From NCBI RefSeq assembly GCF_001547525.1, contig NZ_CM003768.1, forward strand, positions 2,108,001 through 2,172,000: a stretch of DNA of 64,000 nucleotides, in the 5' to 3' direction. The notes below the pieces were generated by a model, which worked only from the letters and a program-made list of their open reading frames with translations, was not told the DNA's origin and did no database searches. Positions 23,974 to 33,226 of the stretch are shown here, in pieces (positions within the stretch are counted from its first letter, which is position 1; each line of letters starts with the position of its first letter). A program made the position numbers and the translations under genes. Source of the DNA: Burkholderia anthina (GTDB lineage Bacteria > Pseudomonadota > Gammaproteobacteria > Burkholderiales > Burkholderiaceae).

Positions 23974-25197
23974 TTATCCGTTCATCCGGCGAAACACGGT
24001 CGTGCCGCCGCGGACGACCTGCTCGCACAGCGGCCGGCCGATCCAGTACGCGAGCTCGGCCAGCGAGCCGACCGACCACGCGGCGAAGTCGGCCTGACGA
24101 CCGACTTCGAGCGCGCCGTGACGATCCGCGCGGCCGAGCGCCGCGGCCGCATGGCGCGTGACGCCCTGCAGCACCTCGGGCACCGTCATGCGGAACAGCG
24201 TGCAGCCCATGTTCAGCGTCAGCAGCAGCGATTCGAGCGGCGACGTGCCGGGGTTGTGATCGGTCGCGAGCGCGATCGGCACGCCGTGCTTGCGCAGCAG
24301 CTCGATCGGCGGCAGTTGCGTTTCGCGGATGAAGTAGTACGCGCCGGGCAGCAGCACCGCGACCGTGCCGGCCGCCTTCATCGCCTCGATGCCGGCTTCG
24401 TCGAGAAATTCGAGGTGATCGGCGGACAGCGCACGGTAACGCGCGGCGAGTGCCGTGCCGCCCGCATTCGACAGTTGCTCCGCATGCAGCTTCACCGGCA
24501 GCCCGCGCCGCGTCGCGGCCTCGAACACGCGCTCGGTCTGCGCGAGCGAAAAGCCGATGCGTTCGCAGAACACGTCGACCGCGTCGACGAGCCCTTCGTC
24601 GGCCAGCGTCGGCAGCATCCGGTCGCACACTTCGTCGATGTACGCATCCGCGCGGCCCGCATATTCGGGCGGCAGCGCATGCGCGCCGAGGAAGGTCGTG
24701 TAGACGCTGACCGGGAAGCGCTCGCCGAGCTGGCGCGCGACACGCAGCATCTTGCGCTCGCTCGCGAGGTCGAGCCCGTAGCCGGATTTGATCTCGATCG
24801 CGGTCACGCCTTCGGCGAGCAGCGGCTGCAGGCGCGCGGCAGCCTGCACGAACAGCGTCGTCTCGTCGGCCGCGCGCGTCGCGCGCACCGTCGACACGAT
24901 CCCGCCACCCTGCCGCGCGATTTCCTCGTAGCTGACGCCCGCGAGGCGCTGCGCGAATTCGTCGGCACGCGTGCCGCCATACACGAGGTGCGTATGGCAG
25001 TCGACGAGGCCCGGCGTCACCCACGCGCCGTGCAGGTCCTCGCGCCGCCAGTGCGCGTAACCGTGCGGCAGCGCGGATAGCGCGCCGAGCCACGCGATCG
25101 TGCCGGTTTCGTCGACGGCGATCGCCGCGTCGTCGATCGTCTCGTCGGGATGGCCGTGCGGACACAGCCTCAGGTGATGCCAGACAGTCGGTTTCAT
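23974..25197 (-). CDS. hutI: Imidazolonepropionase
   Basis: A 407-residue amidohydrolase that opens 4-imidazolone-5-propionate to formiminoglutamate. Metal-binding [15 protein letters not shown] is near residue 75, with [13 protein letters not shown] near 240 and [12 protein letters not shown] near 315. The ATG at 25197 lies 4 bp after the hutD stop and gives the usual N-terminus; an in-frame upstream ATG (25224) would overlap hutD. It is an operon member between hutD and hutF. Confidence 0.95.
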   Translation of the reverse strand: MKPTVWHHLRLCPHGHPDETIDDAAIAVDETGTIAWLGALSALPHGYAHWRREDLHGAWVTPGLVDCHTHLVYGGTRADEFAQRLAGVSYEEIARQGGGIVSTVRATRAADETTLFVQAAARLQPLLAEGVTAIEIKSGYGLDLASERKMLRVARQLGERFPVSVYTTFLGAHALPPEYAGRADAYIDEVCDRMLPTLADEGLVDAVDVFCERIGFSLAQTERVFEAATRRGLPVKLHAEQLSNAGGTALAARYRALSADHLEFLDEAGIEAMKAAGTVAVLLPGAYYFIRETQLPPIELLRKHGVPIALATDHNPGTSPLESLLLTLNMGCTLFRMTVPEVLQGVTRHAAAALGRADRHGALEVGRQADFAAWSVGSLAELAYWIGRPLCEQVVRGGTTVFRRMNG

Positions 25198-25201
25198 GCG
25201 T

Positions 25202-25825
25202 TCAGTCTCGTTCGCCGACGGCAAGCGTGACGGCGAGCAGCGCGCCGCTTCCGCTCACGACGACGTCAAACGCACGCGGCGGCCCGTCGAGCCGCAACGT
25301 GTCCATGTCTTCCAGCGCGTAGTGCATGCCGTCGATGTCGACGCCGACCGCGCCGGCCGCGCAGAACAGCAGCACGGTATCGGCCGGCGCAAGACGGTGC
25401 GCGCCCGCGCGCCACACGTCGAGCGCGCCACGCGCGGCGCAACGGCGCGTCATCAGGTTGAAGTCGCGCGTCGCGCCGTCGTGCAGCGTCGCGTCGATCG
25501 CCGTCTCGCCCGCGAAATCCGCGCGGGCCAGCGGCGCGTCGAGCACGTGCCGCGCGCCGCCCGCTTCGGCGAGCGTCATGCCCGCGCCGGACAGCAGCAC
25601 GAGCGTACGGTCGACGCCGTCGAAACGCGAGAACGGCCCGGCCGTGCCGACGTCCGCGACGCTCACGCGCCACGCGAACGCATCGAGTGCCGCGCCGGGC
25701 GGGAACGCGCCGATCTCGCGCGTCACGCCGCCGCCGTTCTTCCACGGCGACGCAACGAGATCCGCCGCGCGGATCACCGCGACGGCCGGTGTTGCGTTCA
25801 CCGGCGCCTGATCGAGCGCCGTCAT
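25202..25825 (-). CDS. hutD: HutD family protein (histidine utilisation accessory)
   Basis: A 207-residue bicupin-type protein of the HutD/Ves family. It has [18 protein letters not shown] near residues 25-45 and DFNLMTRRC near 125, both conserved in the family. HutD is not an enzyme of the pathway; in Pseudomonas it is thought to limit hut over-expression by binding an intermediate such as formylglutamate. It is tightly packed between hutU (2-bp gap) and hutI (4-bp gap), so translation is probably coupled. Confidence 0.9.
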   Translation of the reverse strand: MTALDQAPVNATPAVAVIRAADLVASPWKNGGGVTREIGAFPPGAALDAFAWRVSVADVGTAGPFSRFDGVDRTLVLLSGAGMTLAEAGGARHVLDAPLARADFAGETAIDATLHDGATRDFNLMTRRCAARGALDVWRAGAHRLAPADTVLLFCAAGAVGVDIDGMHYALEDMDTLRLDGPPRAFDVVVSGSGALLAVTLAVGERD

Positions 25826-25827
25826 GC

Positions 25828-27516
25828 TCAGCGGCCGAGCATCGGCAGCTTGAGGCCGGCTTCGCGAGCCGTCTGCTGCGCGAGTTCGTAGCCGGCATCC
25901 GCATGGCGCATCACGCCTGTGGCCGGATCGTTCAGCAGCACGCGACCGAGACGCTCGTGCGCGTCGGCCGTGCCGTCGGCGACGATCACGACGCCCGAGT
26001 GCTGCGAGAAGCCCATGCCGACGCCGCCGCCATGGTGCAGCGACACCCACGATGCGCCGCCTGCGGTGTTCAGCAGCGCGTTCAGCAGCGGCCAGTCGCT
26101 GACGGCGTCCGAGCCGTCCTTCATCGATTCCGTCTCGCGGTTCGGGCTCGCGACCGAACCGGTGTCGAGGTGGTCGCGGCCGATCACGATCGGCGCCTTC
26201 AGTTCGCCGTTCTTCACCATCTCGTTGAACGCCTGGCCGAGGCGATAGCGATCCTTCACGCCGACCCAGCAGATCCGTGCCGGCAGGCCCTGGAACGCGA
26301 TGCGCTCACGCGCCATGTCGAGCCAGTTGTGCAGGTGCGGATCGTCGGGGATCAGCTCCTTCACCTTCTGGTCGGTCTTGTAGATGTCTTCCGGATCGCC
26401 GGACAGCGCGACCCAGCGGAACGGGCCCTTGCCTTCGCAGAACAGCGGCCGGATGTACGCCGGCACGAAGCCCGGGAAGTCGAATGCGTTCTCGACGCCC
26501 ATTTCCAGCGCCATCTGGCGGATGTTGTTGCCGTAGTCGAGCGTCGCCGCGCCGCGTTCCTGCAGCGCGAGCATCGCGCGCACCTGGACGGCCATCGACT
26601 GCTTCGCGACCTTCACGATGCTCTGCGGATCGACCTTTTGCGCTTCGCGCCATTGCGCGACGGTCCAGCCTTGCGGCAGGTAGCCGTTGATCGGATCGTG
26701 CGCGCTCGTCTGGTCGGTCACGCAGTCCGGCGTGATGCCGCGCGCGACGAGCTCCGCGAACACGTCGGCCGCGTTGCCGAGCAGGCCGACCGACACCGGC
26801 TTGCCGGTGCGCTTCGCTTCGTCGATCATGCCGAGCGCCTCGTCGAGCGTCGTCGCCTTCTTGTCGACGTAGCGCGTCTTCAGGCGGAAGTCGATGCGCG
26901 TCTCGTCGCATTCGACCGCGATCATCGAGAAGCCGGCCATCGTCGCGGCGAGCGGCTGCGCGCCGCCCATGCCGCCCAGGCCGCCCGTCAGGATCCAGCG
27001 GCCCGACGGATCGCCGTTGAAGTGCTGGTTCGCGACCGAGAAGAAGGTTTCATAGGTGCCCTGCACGATGCCCTGGCTGCCGATGTAGATCCAGCTGCCG
27101 GCCGTCATCTGGCCGTACATCATCAGGCCCTTGCGATCGAGCTCGTGGAAGTGATCCCAGTTCGCCCAGTGCGGCACGAGGTTCGAGTTCGCGAGCAGCA
27201 CGCGCGGCGCATCCTTGTGCGTGCGGAACACGCCGACCGGCTTCCCCGACTGGATCAGCAGCGTTTCGTTTTCCTCGAGATCCTTCAGCGACGCGAGGAT
27301 CTGGTCGTAGCATTCCCAGTTGCGCGCCGCGCGGCCGATGCCGCCGTACACGACGAGCGCGTGCGGATGCTCGGCGACTTCCGGGTCGAGGTTGTTCTGG
27401 ATCATCCGGTAGGCCGCTTCGGCCAGCCAGGTCTTGCACGTCTTCTCGCTGCCGCGCGGCGCGCGGATCGTGCGCGTCGGATCGAGACGGGGATCGATGT
27501 GTTTCGGATGGTTCAT
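25828..27516 (-). CDS. hutU: Urocanate hydratase
   Basis: A 562-residue urocanase, of normal length, converting urocanate to imidazolonepropionate with tightly bound NAD+. Recognisable blocks: [36 protein letters not shown] near residue 135, [13 protein letters not shown] (dinucleotide-binding region) near 180, and [16 protein letters not shown] near 490, which carries the active-site region. It lies between hutC and hutD. The ATG at 27516 follows CGGGAGCAGTCGTC, an acceptable ribosome binding site. Confidence 0.97.
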   Translation of the reverse strand: MNHPKHIDPRLDPTRTIRAPRGSEKTCKTWLAEAAYRMIQNNLDPEVAEHPHALVVYGGIGRAARNWECYDQILASLKDLEENETLLIQSGKPVGVFRTHKDAPRVLLANSNLVPHWANWDHFHELDRKGLMMYGQMTAGSWIYIGSQGIVQGTYETFFSVANQHFNGDPSGRWILTGGLGGMGGAQPLAATMAGFSMIAVECDETRIDFRLKTRYVDKKATTLDEALGMIDEAKRTGKPVSVGLLGNAADVFAELVARGITPDCVTDQTSAHDPINGYLPQGWTVAQWREAQKVDPQSIVKVAKQSMAVQVRAMLALQERGAATLDYGNNIRQMALEMGVENAFDFPGFVPAYIRPLFCEGKGPFRWVALSGDPEDIYKTDQKVKELIPDDPHLHNWLDMARERIAFQGLPARICWVGVKDRYRLGQAFNEMVKNGELKAPIVIGRDHLDTGSVASPNRETESMKDGSDAVSDWPLLNALLNTAGGASWVSLHHGGGVGMGFSQHSGVVIVADGTADAHERLGRVLLNDPATGVMRHADAGYELAQQTAREAGLKLPMLGR

Positions 27517-27554
27517 GACGACTGCTCCCGAGGGAAATTGAGATCAATAAGGAA

Positions 27555-28250
27555 TCAGAAATGCCCGGTGAAGCGATAACGGCTGCCGGGATGCCACAGA
27601 TTCGCCACCGAGGCGACGACGCCCTGCGACCAGGTGCGCCGATGTAAAACCAGACACGGCTCGACGTCGTCCATCCGCAGCTGCTCGCGCCGCTCCGGCG
27701 CCGGGGCCGCCGCTTCGATCCGGTACTCGACGCGCTGCAGCGGCGCCGCGCGCATCAGGTACAGGTTCGGCGTCGTGTTCGTGAAATCCTGCTCGGCGTA
27801 ATCCGGCGCGACCGCCGGATTCACCCATCGTTCTTCGAGCTGCACCGGCTCGTCGTTCTCGAAGTGCAGCACCTGCGAATGAAACAGCTTCGTGCGCACG
27901 GCCACCTGCATCTCGTCGGCGAGGGCCTCGTCGGCGCGGATCGTGTCGAGGCCGAGCACACTGGCGCGGTATGCATGCCCGCGCGCGCCGACTTCCTCGG
28001 AGATGCTGCGGATCGCCACCAGCGTCGACTCGTACTTCGGCCGCGCGACGTAGGTGCCCGCGCCCTTCATGCGCGTGAGCACCTGCTCCGCCGTCAACTC
28101 GCGCAATGCGCGGTTGACGGTCATGCGCGCCACCTTGAACTCGCGCGCCAGCTCGTTCTCGGACGGCACCTGGTCGCCCTCCTCCCACTCGCCGGCGTGA
28201 ATGCGGGCCAGGATGAAATCCTTGATCTCCTGGTAGACCGGCGCGCTCAT
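27555..28250 (-). CDS. hutC: HutC, GntR-family repressor of histidine utilisation
   Basis: A 231-residue GntR/HutC-subfamily regulator. The N-terminal winged helix (EWEEGDQVPSENELAREFKV, then ARMTVNRALRELTAEQVL) is followed from about residue 95 by a UTRA ligand-binding domain. HutC proteins repress hut genes and release DNA when urocanate binds. The gene is inside the operon it would control, 4 bp after hutH, implying autoregulation. Two TGTCTAGACA palindromes before hutH are the expected targets. Confidence 0.95.
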   Translation of the reverse strand: MSAPVYQEIKDFILARIHAGEWEEGDQVPSENELAREFKVARMTVNRALRELTAEQVLTRMKGAGTYVARPKYESTLVAIRSISEEVGARGHAYRASVLGLDTIRADEALADEMQVAVRTKLFHSQVLHFENDEPVQLEERWVNPAVAPDYAEQDFTNTTPNLYLMRAAPLQRVEYRIEAAAPAPERREQLRMDDVEPCLVLHRRTWSQGVVASVANLWHPGSRYRFTGHF

Positions 28251-28254
28251 CGGC

Positions 28255-29778
28255 TTACTGTTCCGATGCGAACGAGAACGGCGCGACCTTCGCGAACGCG
28301 CGCTCGCCGACGAGCTTCGCGATCACCGCGATGTCCGGCGCGAAGTAGTGGTCGAGTTCGTAGTGCGCGACCTGGCTGCGAATCGTCTCCATCACCGGCG
28401 CGAGCTTCGGGCTCGTGTGGTACGGCGCACGCAGGTCGACGCCTTGCGCGGCGGCCAACAGCTCGATCGCGAGGATGTGCTTCGTGTTGTCCGCGATGTC
28501 GGCGAGCTTGCGCGCGGCGAACGTCGCCATCGACACGTGGTCTTCCTGGTTCGCCGAGGTCGGCAGCGAGTCGACCGACGCCGGGTGCGCGAGCGTCTTG
28601 TTTTCCGATGCGAGTGCGGCCGCCGTCACGTGCGCGATCATGAAGCCGGAGTTCACGCCGCCGTCCTTCACGAGGAACGGGGGCAGGCCCGACAGCGTCG
28701 CGTCGATCAGGAGCGCGATGCGGCGTTCGGCCAGCGCGCCGATTTCCGCTGCGGCGAGCGCGAGGTTGTCGGCGGCGAACGCGACCGGTTCCGCGTGGAA
28801 GTTGCCGCCCGACAGCACTTCGCCGGTGTCCGGGAAGATCAGCGGGTTGTCCGACACGGCGTTCGCTTCGACGAGCAGCACGTCGGCCGCGTGGCGCATC
28901 TGGTCCAGGCACGCGCCCATCACCTGCGGCTGGCAGCGCAGGCTGTACGGATCCTGCACCTTGTCGCAGTCGCGGTGCGACTGGTTGATCGGCGAGCCTT
29001 CGAGCAGTTCGCGGTACGACGCGGCCGCGTCGATCTGGCCTCGATGGCCGCGCAGTTCGTGGATGCGCGCGTCGAACGGCTTCACCGAGCCGGCCGCCGC
29101 GTCGACCGACAGCGCGCCGGCGACGAGCGCGGTGCGGTACAGGTCTTCGATCGTGAACATGTTGTCGAGCGCGAGCGCGGTCGACGCCTGCGTGCCGTTC
29201 AACAGCGCGAGGCCTTCCTTCGCTTGCAGCGTCAGCGGCGCGAGGCCCGCGACGCGCAGACCGTCGAGCGCGCTCGCGCGCTCGCCGCGGATGAACACTT
29301 CGCCGACGCCGAGCAGCACGGCCGACATGTGCGCGAGCGGCGCGAGGTCGCCCGACGCGCCGACCGAGCCCTTCACCGGGATCAGCGGCAGCACGTCGGC
29401 ATTGAACAGCGTGATCAGCGCGTCCATCACTTCACGACGGATGCCCGAGTGGCCGCGGCCGAGGCTCGACAGCTTCAGCGCCATCAGCAGGCGCACCGAC
29501 GAACGCGCCATCGGCTCGCCGACGCCGACCGCGTGCGACAGCACGAGGTTCTTCTGCAGCAGTTCGAGCTGGTCGTGCGGGATGTGGGTGCTCGCCAGGC
29601 GGCCGAAGCCCGTGTTGATGCCGTAGGCCGGCTCGCCCTTCGCGGCGATGTCGGCGACGGCCTTCGCGCCGGCGTCGATCTTCGCGAAGCTGGCCGGGTC
29701 GAGCTTCAGTTGCACGGATTCACGTGCGATCCGGCGCAGTTGCGGGAGCGTCAGGTGGCCGGGGGTCAACGTAATCAT
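28255..29778 (-). CDS. hutH: Histidine ammonia-lyase
   Basis: A 507-residue histidase, the first step of histidine breakdown, releasing ammonia to give urocanate. The self-formed MIO cofactor triad Ala-Ser-Gly is visible in [19 protein letters not shown] near residues 138-156. The family motif GYGINTGFG-like segment appears as [18 protein letters not shown] near residue 55. It is the first gene of the operon. Its ATG (29778) is 11 bp from a HutC-type operator, which therefore overlaps the leader. Confidence 0.97.
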   Translation of the reverse strand: MITLTPGHLTLPQLRRIARESVQLKLDPASFAKIDAGAKAVADIAAKGEPAYGINTGFGRLASTHIPHDQLELLQKNLVLSHAVGVGEPMARSSVRLLMALKLSSLGRGHSGIRREVMDALITLFNADVLPLIPVKGSVGASGDLAPLAHMSAVLLGVGEVFIRGERASALDGLRVAGLAPLTLQAKEGLALLNGTQASTALALDNMFTIEDLYRTALVAGALSVDAAAGSVKPFDARIHELRGHRGQIDAAASYRELLEGSPINQSHRDCDKVQDPYSLRCQPQVMGACLDQMRHAADVLLVEANAVSDNPLIFPDTGEVLSGGNFHAEPVAFAADNLALAAAEIGALAERRIALLIDATLSGLPPFLVKDGGVNSGFMIAHVTAAALASENKTLAHPASVDSLPTSANQEDHVSMATFAARKLADIADNTKHILAIELLAAAQGVDLRAPYHTSPKLAPVMETIRSQVAHYELDHYFAPDIAVIAKLVGERAFAKVAPFSFASEQ

Positions 29779-29788
29779 GTGAGCAATC

Positions 29789-29801
29789 CTGTCTAGACAA
29801 G
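29789..29801. promoter_or_regulatory. HutC-type operator 1 (leader of hutH)
   Basis: CTGTCTAGACAAG contains the perfect palindrome TGTCTAGACA. It lies between the predicted hutH transcription start and ATG, where a bound repressor would block elongation. Assignment to HutC rests on the duplicated site in front of an operon containing hutC. Confidence 0.7.
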
Positions 29802-29816
29802 TTCGGAATGGATTGA

Positions 29817-29845
29817 AGTGTAGCCACCCACACTTGTCTAGACAA
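29817..29845 (-). promoter_or_regulatory. Predicted sigma-70 promoter of the hut operon
   Basis: On the minus strand, -35 TTGTCT (29840-29845) and -10 TACACT (29817-29822) are separated by exactly 17 bp; each matches four of six consensus bases. The -35 hexamer is itself part of operator 2, so repressor and RNA polymerase would compete. Confidence 0.6.
29834..29845. promoter_or_regulatory. HutC-type operator 2 (overlaps hut -35)
   Basis: The perfect 12-bp palindrome TTGTCTAGACAA. Its centre is 45 bp from operator 1, a little over four helical turns, so both sites face similar sides of the DNA. It lies in the gap shared with the divergent binding-protein gene and might affect that gene too. 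Confidence 0.72.
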
Positions 29846-29989
29846 CCCGTTTTTCATTATTCCGACTCGGGAGTTTCCCTGATGCCCGACAGGCCCGCCG
29901 GGCCGGTCGCCGCGATCCGGCTCTTAACATCTGTTGCGATTATTTTATTTTTGGCAACATACGAATCATCACTTGCCACGGAGACCGTC

Positions 29990-30910
29990 ATGCCCTTCCC
30001 GTCACGATTCGCCGCCCGCCTCGGCTTCCCCCTGCTCGTCGCCGCGTGCGCGCTCGCGCACGGTGCGTCCTTCGCGGCGGAGCCGCTGTCCGGCACGCTC
30101 GACAAGATCCGCCAGACCAACCTGATTTCGATCGGCCATCGCGAAACGTCGGTGCCGTTCTCCTATGTCGATGCCGGCGGCAAGGTCGTCGGTTTCTCGC
30201 AGGACCTGTGCGACCGCGTGATCGCCGCGGTGAAGGCGCGCACCGGCAAGCCCGACCTGCAGGTGCGCTTCATTCCGGTCACGTCGCAGAACCGCATTCC
30301 GCTCGTGCAGAACGGCACCGTCGATCTCGAATGCGGCGTGACCACCAACCTCGCCGCGCGCCATGCGCAGGTCGCGTTCTCGACCACCTTCTTCGTCGCG
30401 ACGACGCGCCTGCTCACGCGCACGAGTTCGGGTATCCGCGACTTCCCCGATCTCGCCGGCAAGACGGTCGTGACGAACCAGGGCACGACGTCCGAACGCC
30501 TGCTGCGCAAGATGAACGAAGAAAGGAAGATGGGCATGCGAATCATCGGCGCGAAGGACTACGGCGAAGGACGCCTCACGCTCGAATCGGGCCGCGCGGC
30601 CGCGTACATGATGGACGACGTGCTGCTCGCGGGCGTGCGCCAGCTCGCCGCGAAACCGGCCGACTGGCGGATCGTCGGCACGCCGCAATCGTCGGAAGCG
30701 TACGGGTTCATGCTGCGCAAGGACGATCCGCAATTCAAGGCGCTCGTCGACGGCGTGCTCGTGCAGTTGATGAAAAGCGGCGAGATCGACGCGCTGTACG
30801 ACAAGTGGTTCTTGAAGCCGGTGCCGCCGAAGGGGCTGTCGTTCGACTTCCCGATGAGCGACGTGATCAAGGCGCGCTATGCGGCGCCGAACGACGCGCC
30901 GCTCGAGTGA
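29990..30910 (+). CDS. Amino-acid ABC transporter periplasmic binding protein (GltI-like)
   Basis: A 306-residue extracellular solute-binding protein, family 3. The signal peptide runs over about residues 1-27 (ending AHGASFAA). The mature part shows GTLDKIRQTNLISIGHRETS, SVPFSYVDAGGKVVGFSQDL and VDLECGVTTNL, the pattern of glutamate/aspartate-binding GltI/AatJ proteins. The ATG at 29990 follows CACGGAGACCGTC; an in-frame upstream start would add an implausible N-terminus ahead of the signal. No permease or ATPase gene is next to it, so it is either an orphan subunit or shares a transporter encoded elsewhere. It is divergent from hutH across a region with two HutC-like sites. Confidence 0.88.
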   Translation: MPFPSRFAARLGFPLLVAACALAHGASFAAEPLSGTLDKIRQTNLISIGHRETSVPFSYVDAGGKVVGFSQDLCDRVIAAVKARTGKPDLQVRFIPVTSQNRIPLVQNGTVDLECGVTTNLAARHAQVAFSTTFFVATTRLLTRTSSGIRDFPDLAGKTVVTNQGTTSERLLRKMNEERKMGMRIIGAKDYGEGRLTLESGRAAAYMMDDVLLAGVRQLAAKPADWRIVGTPQSSEAYGFMLRKDDPQFKALVDGVLVQLMKSGEIDALYDKWFLKPVPPKGLSFDFPMSDVIKARYAAPNDAPLE

Positions 30911-30931
30911 GCGCCGCGCGTCGACACCGGC

Positions 30932-31687
30932 TTACGCGCGCGTCCACGCGACGCACGCCGCGTAGCCGGGCGCCGCGTCGAGCCACGCCGCGTCGAACGC
31001 CGCGACGCCGGCGGCGGGCGCGGCCGGATCGACGATCGTCGTCGCGGGCGTCGCCGCGTCGCGCGGCGGCACGACCGCGAACGCGCGCAGCCCGCCGACG
31101 ATGCCGGTGCCGAGCGCCTTGAGCAGCGCCTCCTTCGCGGCCCACACCCGCATGAATTCACCCTCGCGCGCGCCGGGCGGCAGGCCGTCGAGATACGCGA
31201 TTTCCGCGGATGCGCACACTTCGCGCATCAGCGCGCGCCAGTCGGTCGCGCGGTTGCAGCCCTCGATATCGACGCCGACGCGGCCTGCCGGCGCCCACGC
31301 GAGCAGCGCGTGCTCGCCCGCGTGCGACACGTTGAAGTCGAGCGACGCGCGATGCGCAGGGTCCAGCGACGGCCGCCCCGCTGCGTCGACGACGATCGCG
31401 ACCGCGCGCGGCGCGATGCCGAGCGCCGCGCCGAGCACGTCGCGCAGCGCGGCGCGCGTCGCGGCGCTGCGCACCGCATCCTCGTGCCGCAGGAAGCGCG
31501 CGGCGCGGGCGCGCTCGTCATCGCTCAGCGCCGCATACGCGGCCGACACGAGCGGCACGCGCCAATCGAAATCGACGCGCGCGATCCGCACGCCGGCGCG
31601 CGCCGCGGCGGGCGGCACGTCGAGCGCATGCATGCGCCATGCGCGGGGCGTTTCAACGGAAGAAGCGGAATCGGACGGAATGAACAT
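30932..31687 (-). CDS. 4'-phosphopantetheinyl transferase (Sfp type)
   Basis: A 251-residue pseudo-dimeric Sfp-type enzyme that loads the phosphopantetheine arm of CoA onto carrier proteins. The magnesium/CoA motifs GRVGVDIEGC (near residue 145) and RVWAAKEALLKALGTGI (near 190) are present, with FNVSHAGEHALLAW before them. The start at 31687 is chosen because it removes an arginine-rich upstream stretch; no clear Shine-Dalgarno sequence supports either choice. No NRPS or PKS gene lies in the window, so its carrier-protein partner is unknown. Confidence 0.87.
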   Translation of the reverse strand: MFIPSDSASSVETPRAWRMHALDVPPAAARAGVRIARVDFDWRVPLVSAAYAALSDDERARAARFLRHEDAVRSAATRAALRDVLGAALGIAPRAVAIVVDAAGRPSLDPAHRASLDFNVSHAGEHALLAWAPAGRVGVDIEGCNRATDWRALMREVCASAEIAYLDGLPPGAREGEFMRVWAAKEALLKALGTGIVGGLRAFAVVPPRDAATPATTIVDPAAPAAGVAAFDAAWLDAAPGYAACVAWTRA

Positions 31688-31810
31688 CGGCGCGCGGCAG
31701 TCGGTGCGGTAAAACGAAAGGTCCGATGTTAATCGATCGCGCCGGCCTGCGGCCGCTGCGACACGATCGGGCATTGAACGGGGCTGCGCGATGCGTTCGC
31801 GGATGCGCGG

Positions 31811-32857
31811 TCACCCGTTCGCGGCGATGCCGGGCAAGCCGCTCCGCGTCAGCCGCCCGCGCGACGCCGGGTGCAGCGCGTGCACGACGCCCGGCGCATC
31901 GGCCGGCAGCACGCCGTGTTGCAGCCAGTACAGCGCGACGGGCCACAGCGTCTCGGTGAAGCGGCTGTGGAAAAACGCGAAATGGCCGATCGCGTCGACG
32001 CCGATGTCGGCCGGCGCGATCCGCAGATGCGTGACGTTGCTACCCGTGTAATAGCCGGCCAGCCGCTCGATCGCGTCGGCCGTGCCGAACGCGTCGTCGT
32101 CGATGCCGATCGCGAGCATCGGCGCCGACAGCCCCGCGAAGCGCGCCGGCAACGCGGTGCGACTCGTGGCGCCGTCGTCGAGCACGCTGCCGATGTAGCC
32201 ATCCTCGAAACGTGGCTGCGAGCGCGCCCACGACAGTGCGACGCCGCGCGGCGTGTCCTCCATCCAGCCGAGCCGCTTCGCGGGCACGTAGCCGAACACG
32301 GCCGCGAGCGCGGGCATCGCGACATGCCACTTCCACCACATCCGGCGTCGCTCGGCCGGCAGATAATCGCGCCAGTACGCATACTGCGCGCCGACGGTGA
32401 CCACATGCCGCACGTGCACGTTCGATGCCGCGAGGCCGAGCACGCAGCCGCCGATGCTGTGCGCGACCACGTCGAGCGGCTGCCCCGGAAACGCGTCGCG
32501 CGCGTAGTGCAGCGCGGCTTCGCAATCGAGCCGCCCCCAGTCGAGCCAGTTCGCGTGCAGCTTCGCGAGCCGCGCCGGGCGCGACCCGCCGATGCCGCGA
32601 TAGTCGTAGACGAGCACGTCGCGCCCTTGCGCGAACAGCCAGGCCGCGAAACGAAAGTAGTAGTCGGAGCGCACCGACGTCGCGCAATTGACGACCGTCA
32701 CGGGCCGCACGGCGCCGCCGCCGCCGCCGCGATGGCGCCAGACGTGGGCGCGCAGTTCGTAGCCGTCGGCTGCGCGCAGCGTCACGGGTTCGGGTGGCAA
32801 CGCGTCGGCCGTGCGATTGGCCTGTGGCGCGCCGCTGTTCTCGTTCGAAATCGTCAT
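31811..32857 (-). CDS. Alpha/beta-fold hydrolase
   Basis: A 348-residue serine hydrolase-like protein. The N-terminal beta-strands lead to VYDYRGIGGSRP near residue 88. The nucleophile elbow is VVAHSIGGCVLG near 130, an A-H-S-I-G form of G-x-S-x-G. Candidate acid and histidine are in AIGIDDDAFG near 255 and AIGHFAFF near 295. It resembles YheT/esterase-like proteins annotated as putative alpha/beta hydrolases; no substrate can be inferred. A poly-glycine run (residues 44-48) precedes the core. The promoter must lie within or beyond the hairpin array that starts 14 bp upstream of its start codon. Confidence 0.8.
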   Translation of the reverse strand: MTISNENSGAPQANRTADALPPEPVTLRAADGYELRAHVWRHRGGGGGAVRPVTVVNCATSVRSDYYFRFAAWLFAQGRDVLVYDYRGIGGSRPARLAKLHANWLDWGRLDCEAALHYARDAFPGQPLDVVAHSIGGCVLGLAASNVHVRHVVTVGAQYAYWRDYLPAERRRMWWKWHVAMPALAAVFGYVPAKRLGWMEDTPRGVALSWARSQPRFEDGYIGSVLDDGATSRTALPARFAGLSAPMLAIGIDDDAFGTADAIERLAGYYTGSNVTHLRIAPADIGVDAIGHFAFFHSRFTETLWPVALYWLQHGVLPADAPGVVHALHPASRGRLTRSGLPGIAANG

Positions 32858-32870
32858 CGTGTCTCCTGTC

Positions 32871-33134
32871 GACCCGAGTTAGCGCTTTAGCGCTTACTCG
32901 GGTCCCATGGCGTGGCTGGATGGAGTTAGCGCTTCAGCGCTTACTCCATCCCCACGGCGGTCGACCGGAGTTGGCGCTTTAGCGCTTACTCGGGTCCCAT
33001 GGCGTGGCTGGGTGGAGTTAGCGCTTTAGCGCTTACTCCATCCCCACGGCGGTCGACCAGAGTTAGTGCTTCAGCACTTACTCTGGTCCCATGACGTGCC
33101 CGGTTGGAGTCAGCGCTTCAACACTTGCTCAACG
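32871..33134. repeat. 92-bp tandem composite repeat made of six hairpins
   Basis: Hairpins of 34 bases lie at 32871, 32918, 32963, 33010, 33055 and 33101 (the last degraded). They alternate between two types, so the true period is 92 bp: copies at 32871, 32963 and 33055. Each hairpin has 8-9 bp outer arms (GACCCGAGT/ACTCGGGTC or GGATGGAGT/ACTCCATCC), a T-T mismatch, inner AGCGCT arms and a two-base apex. The fifth hairpin has paired changes on both arms (CCAGAGT/ACTCTGG; AGTGCT/AGCACT) that keep the pairing. Linkers are CCATGGCGTGGCT and CCACGGCGGTC-like. The array fills most of the 369-bp gap between a divergent hydrolase and LysR gene. Confidence 0.95.
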
Positions 33135-33226
33135 CCCCGCCCTCCGCAATCACCCCGCCTCCATTGAACTTGACGCACGCCCCGTTCTCAACCAATCTTG
33201 CTGCTCCGTTCGCATGAGTCACGCGC

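Noticed and set aside
32871-33134. Tandem repeat considered as a CRISPR array
   Set aside because: The spacers are themselves repeated, hairpins alternate in two types with a 92-bp period, and no cas gene is near.
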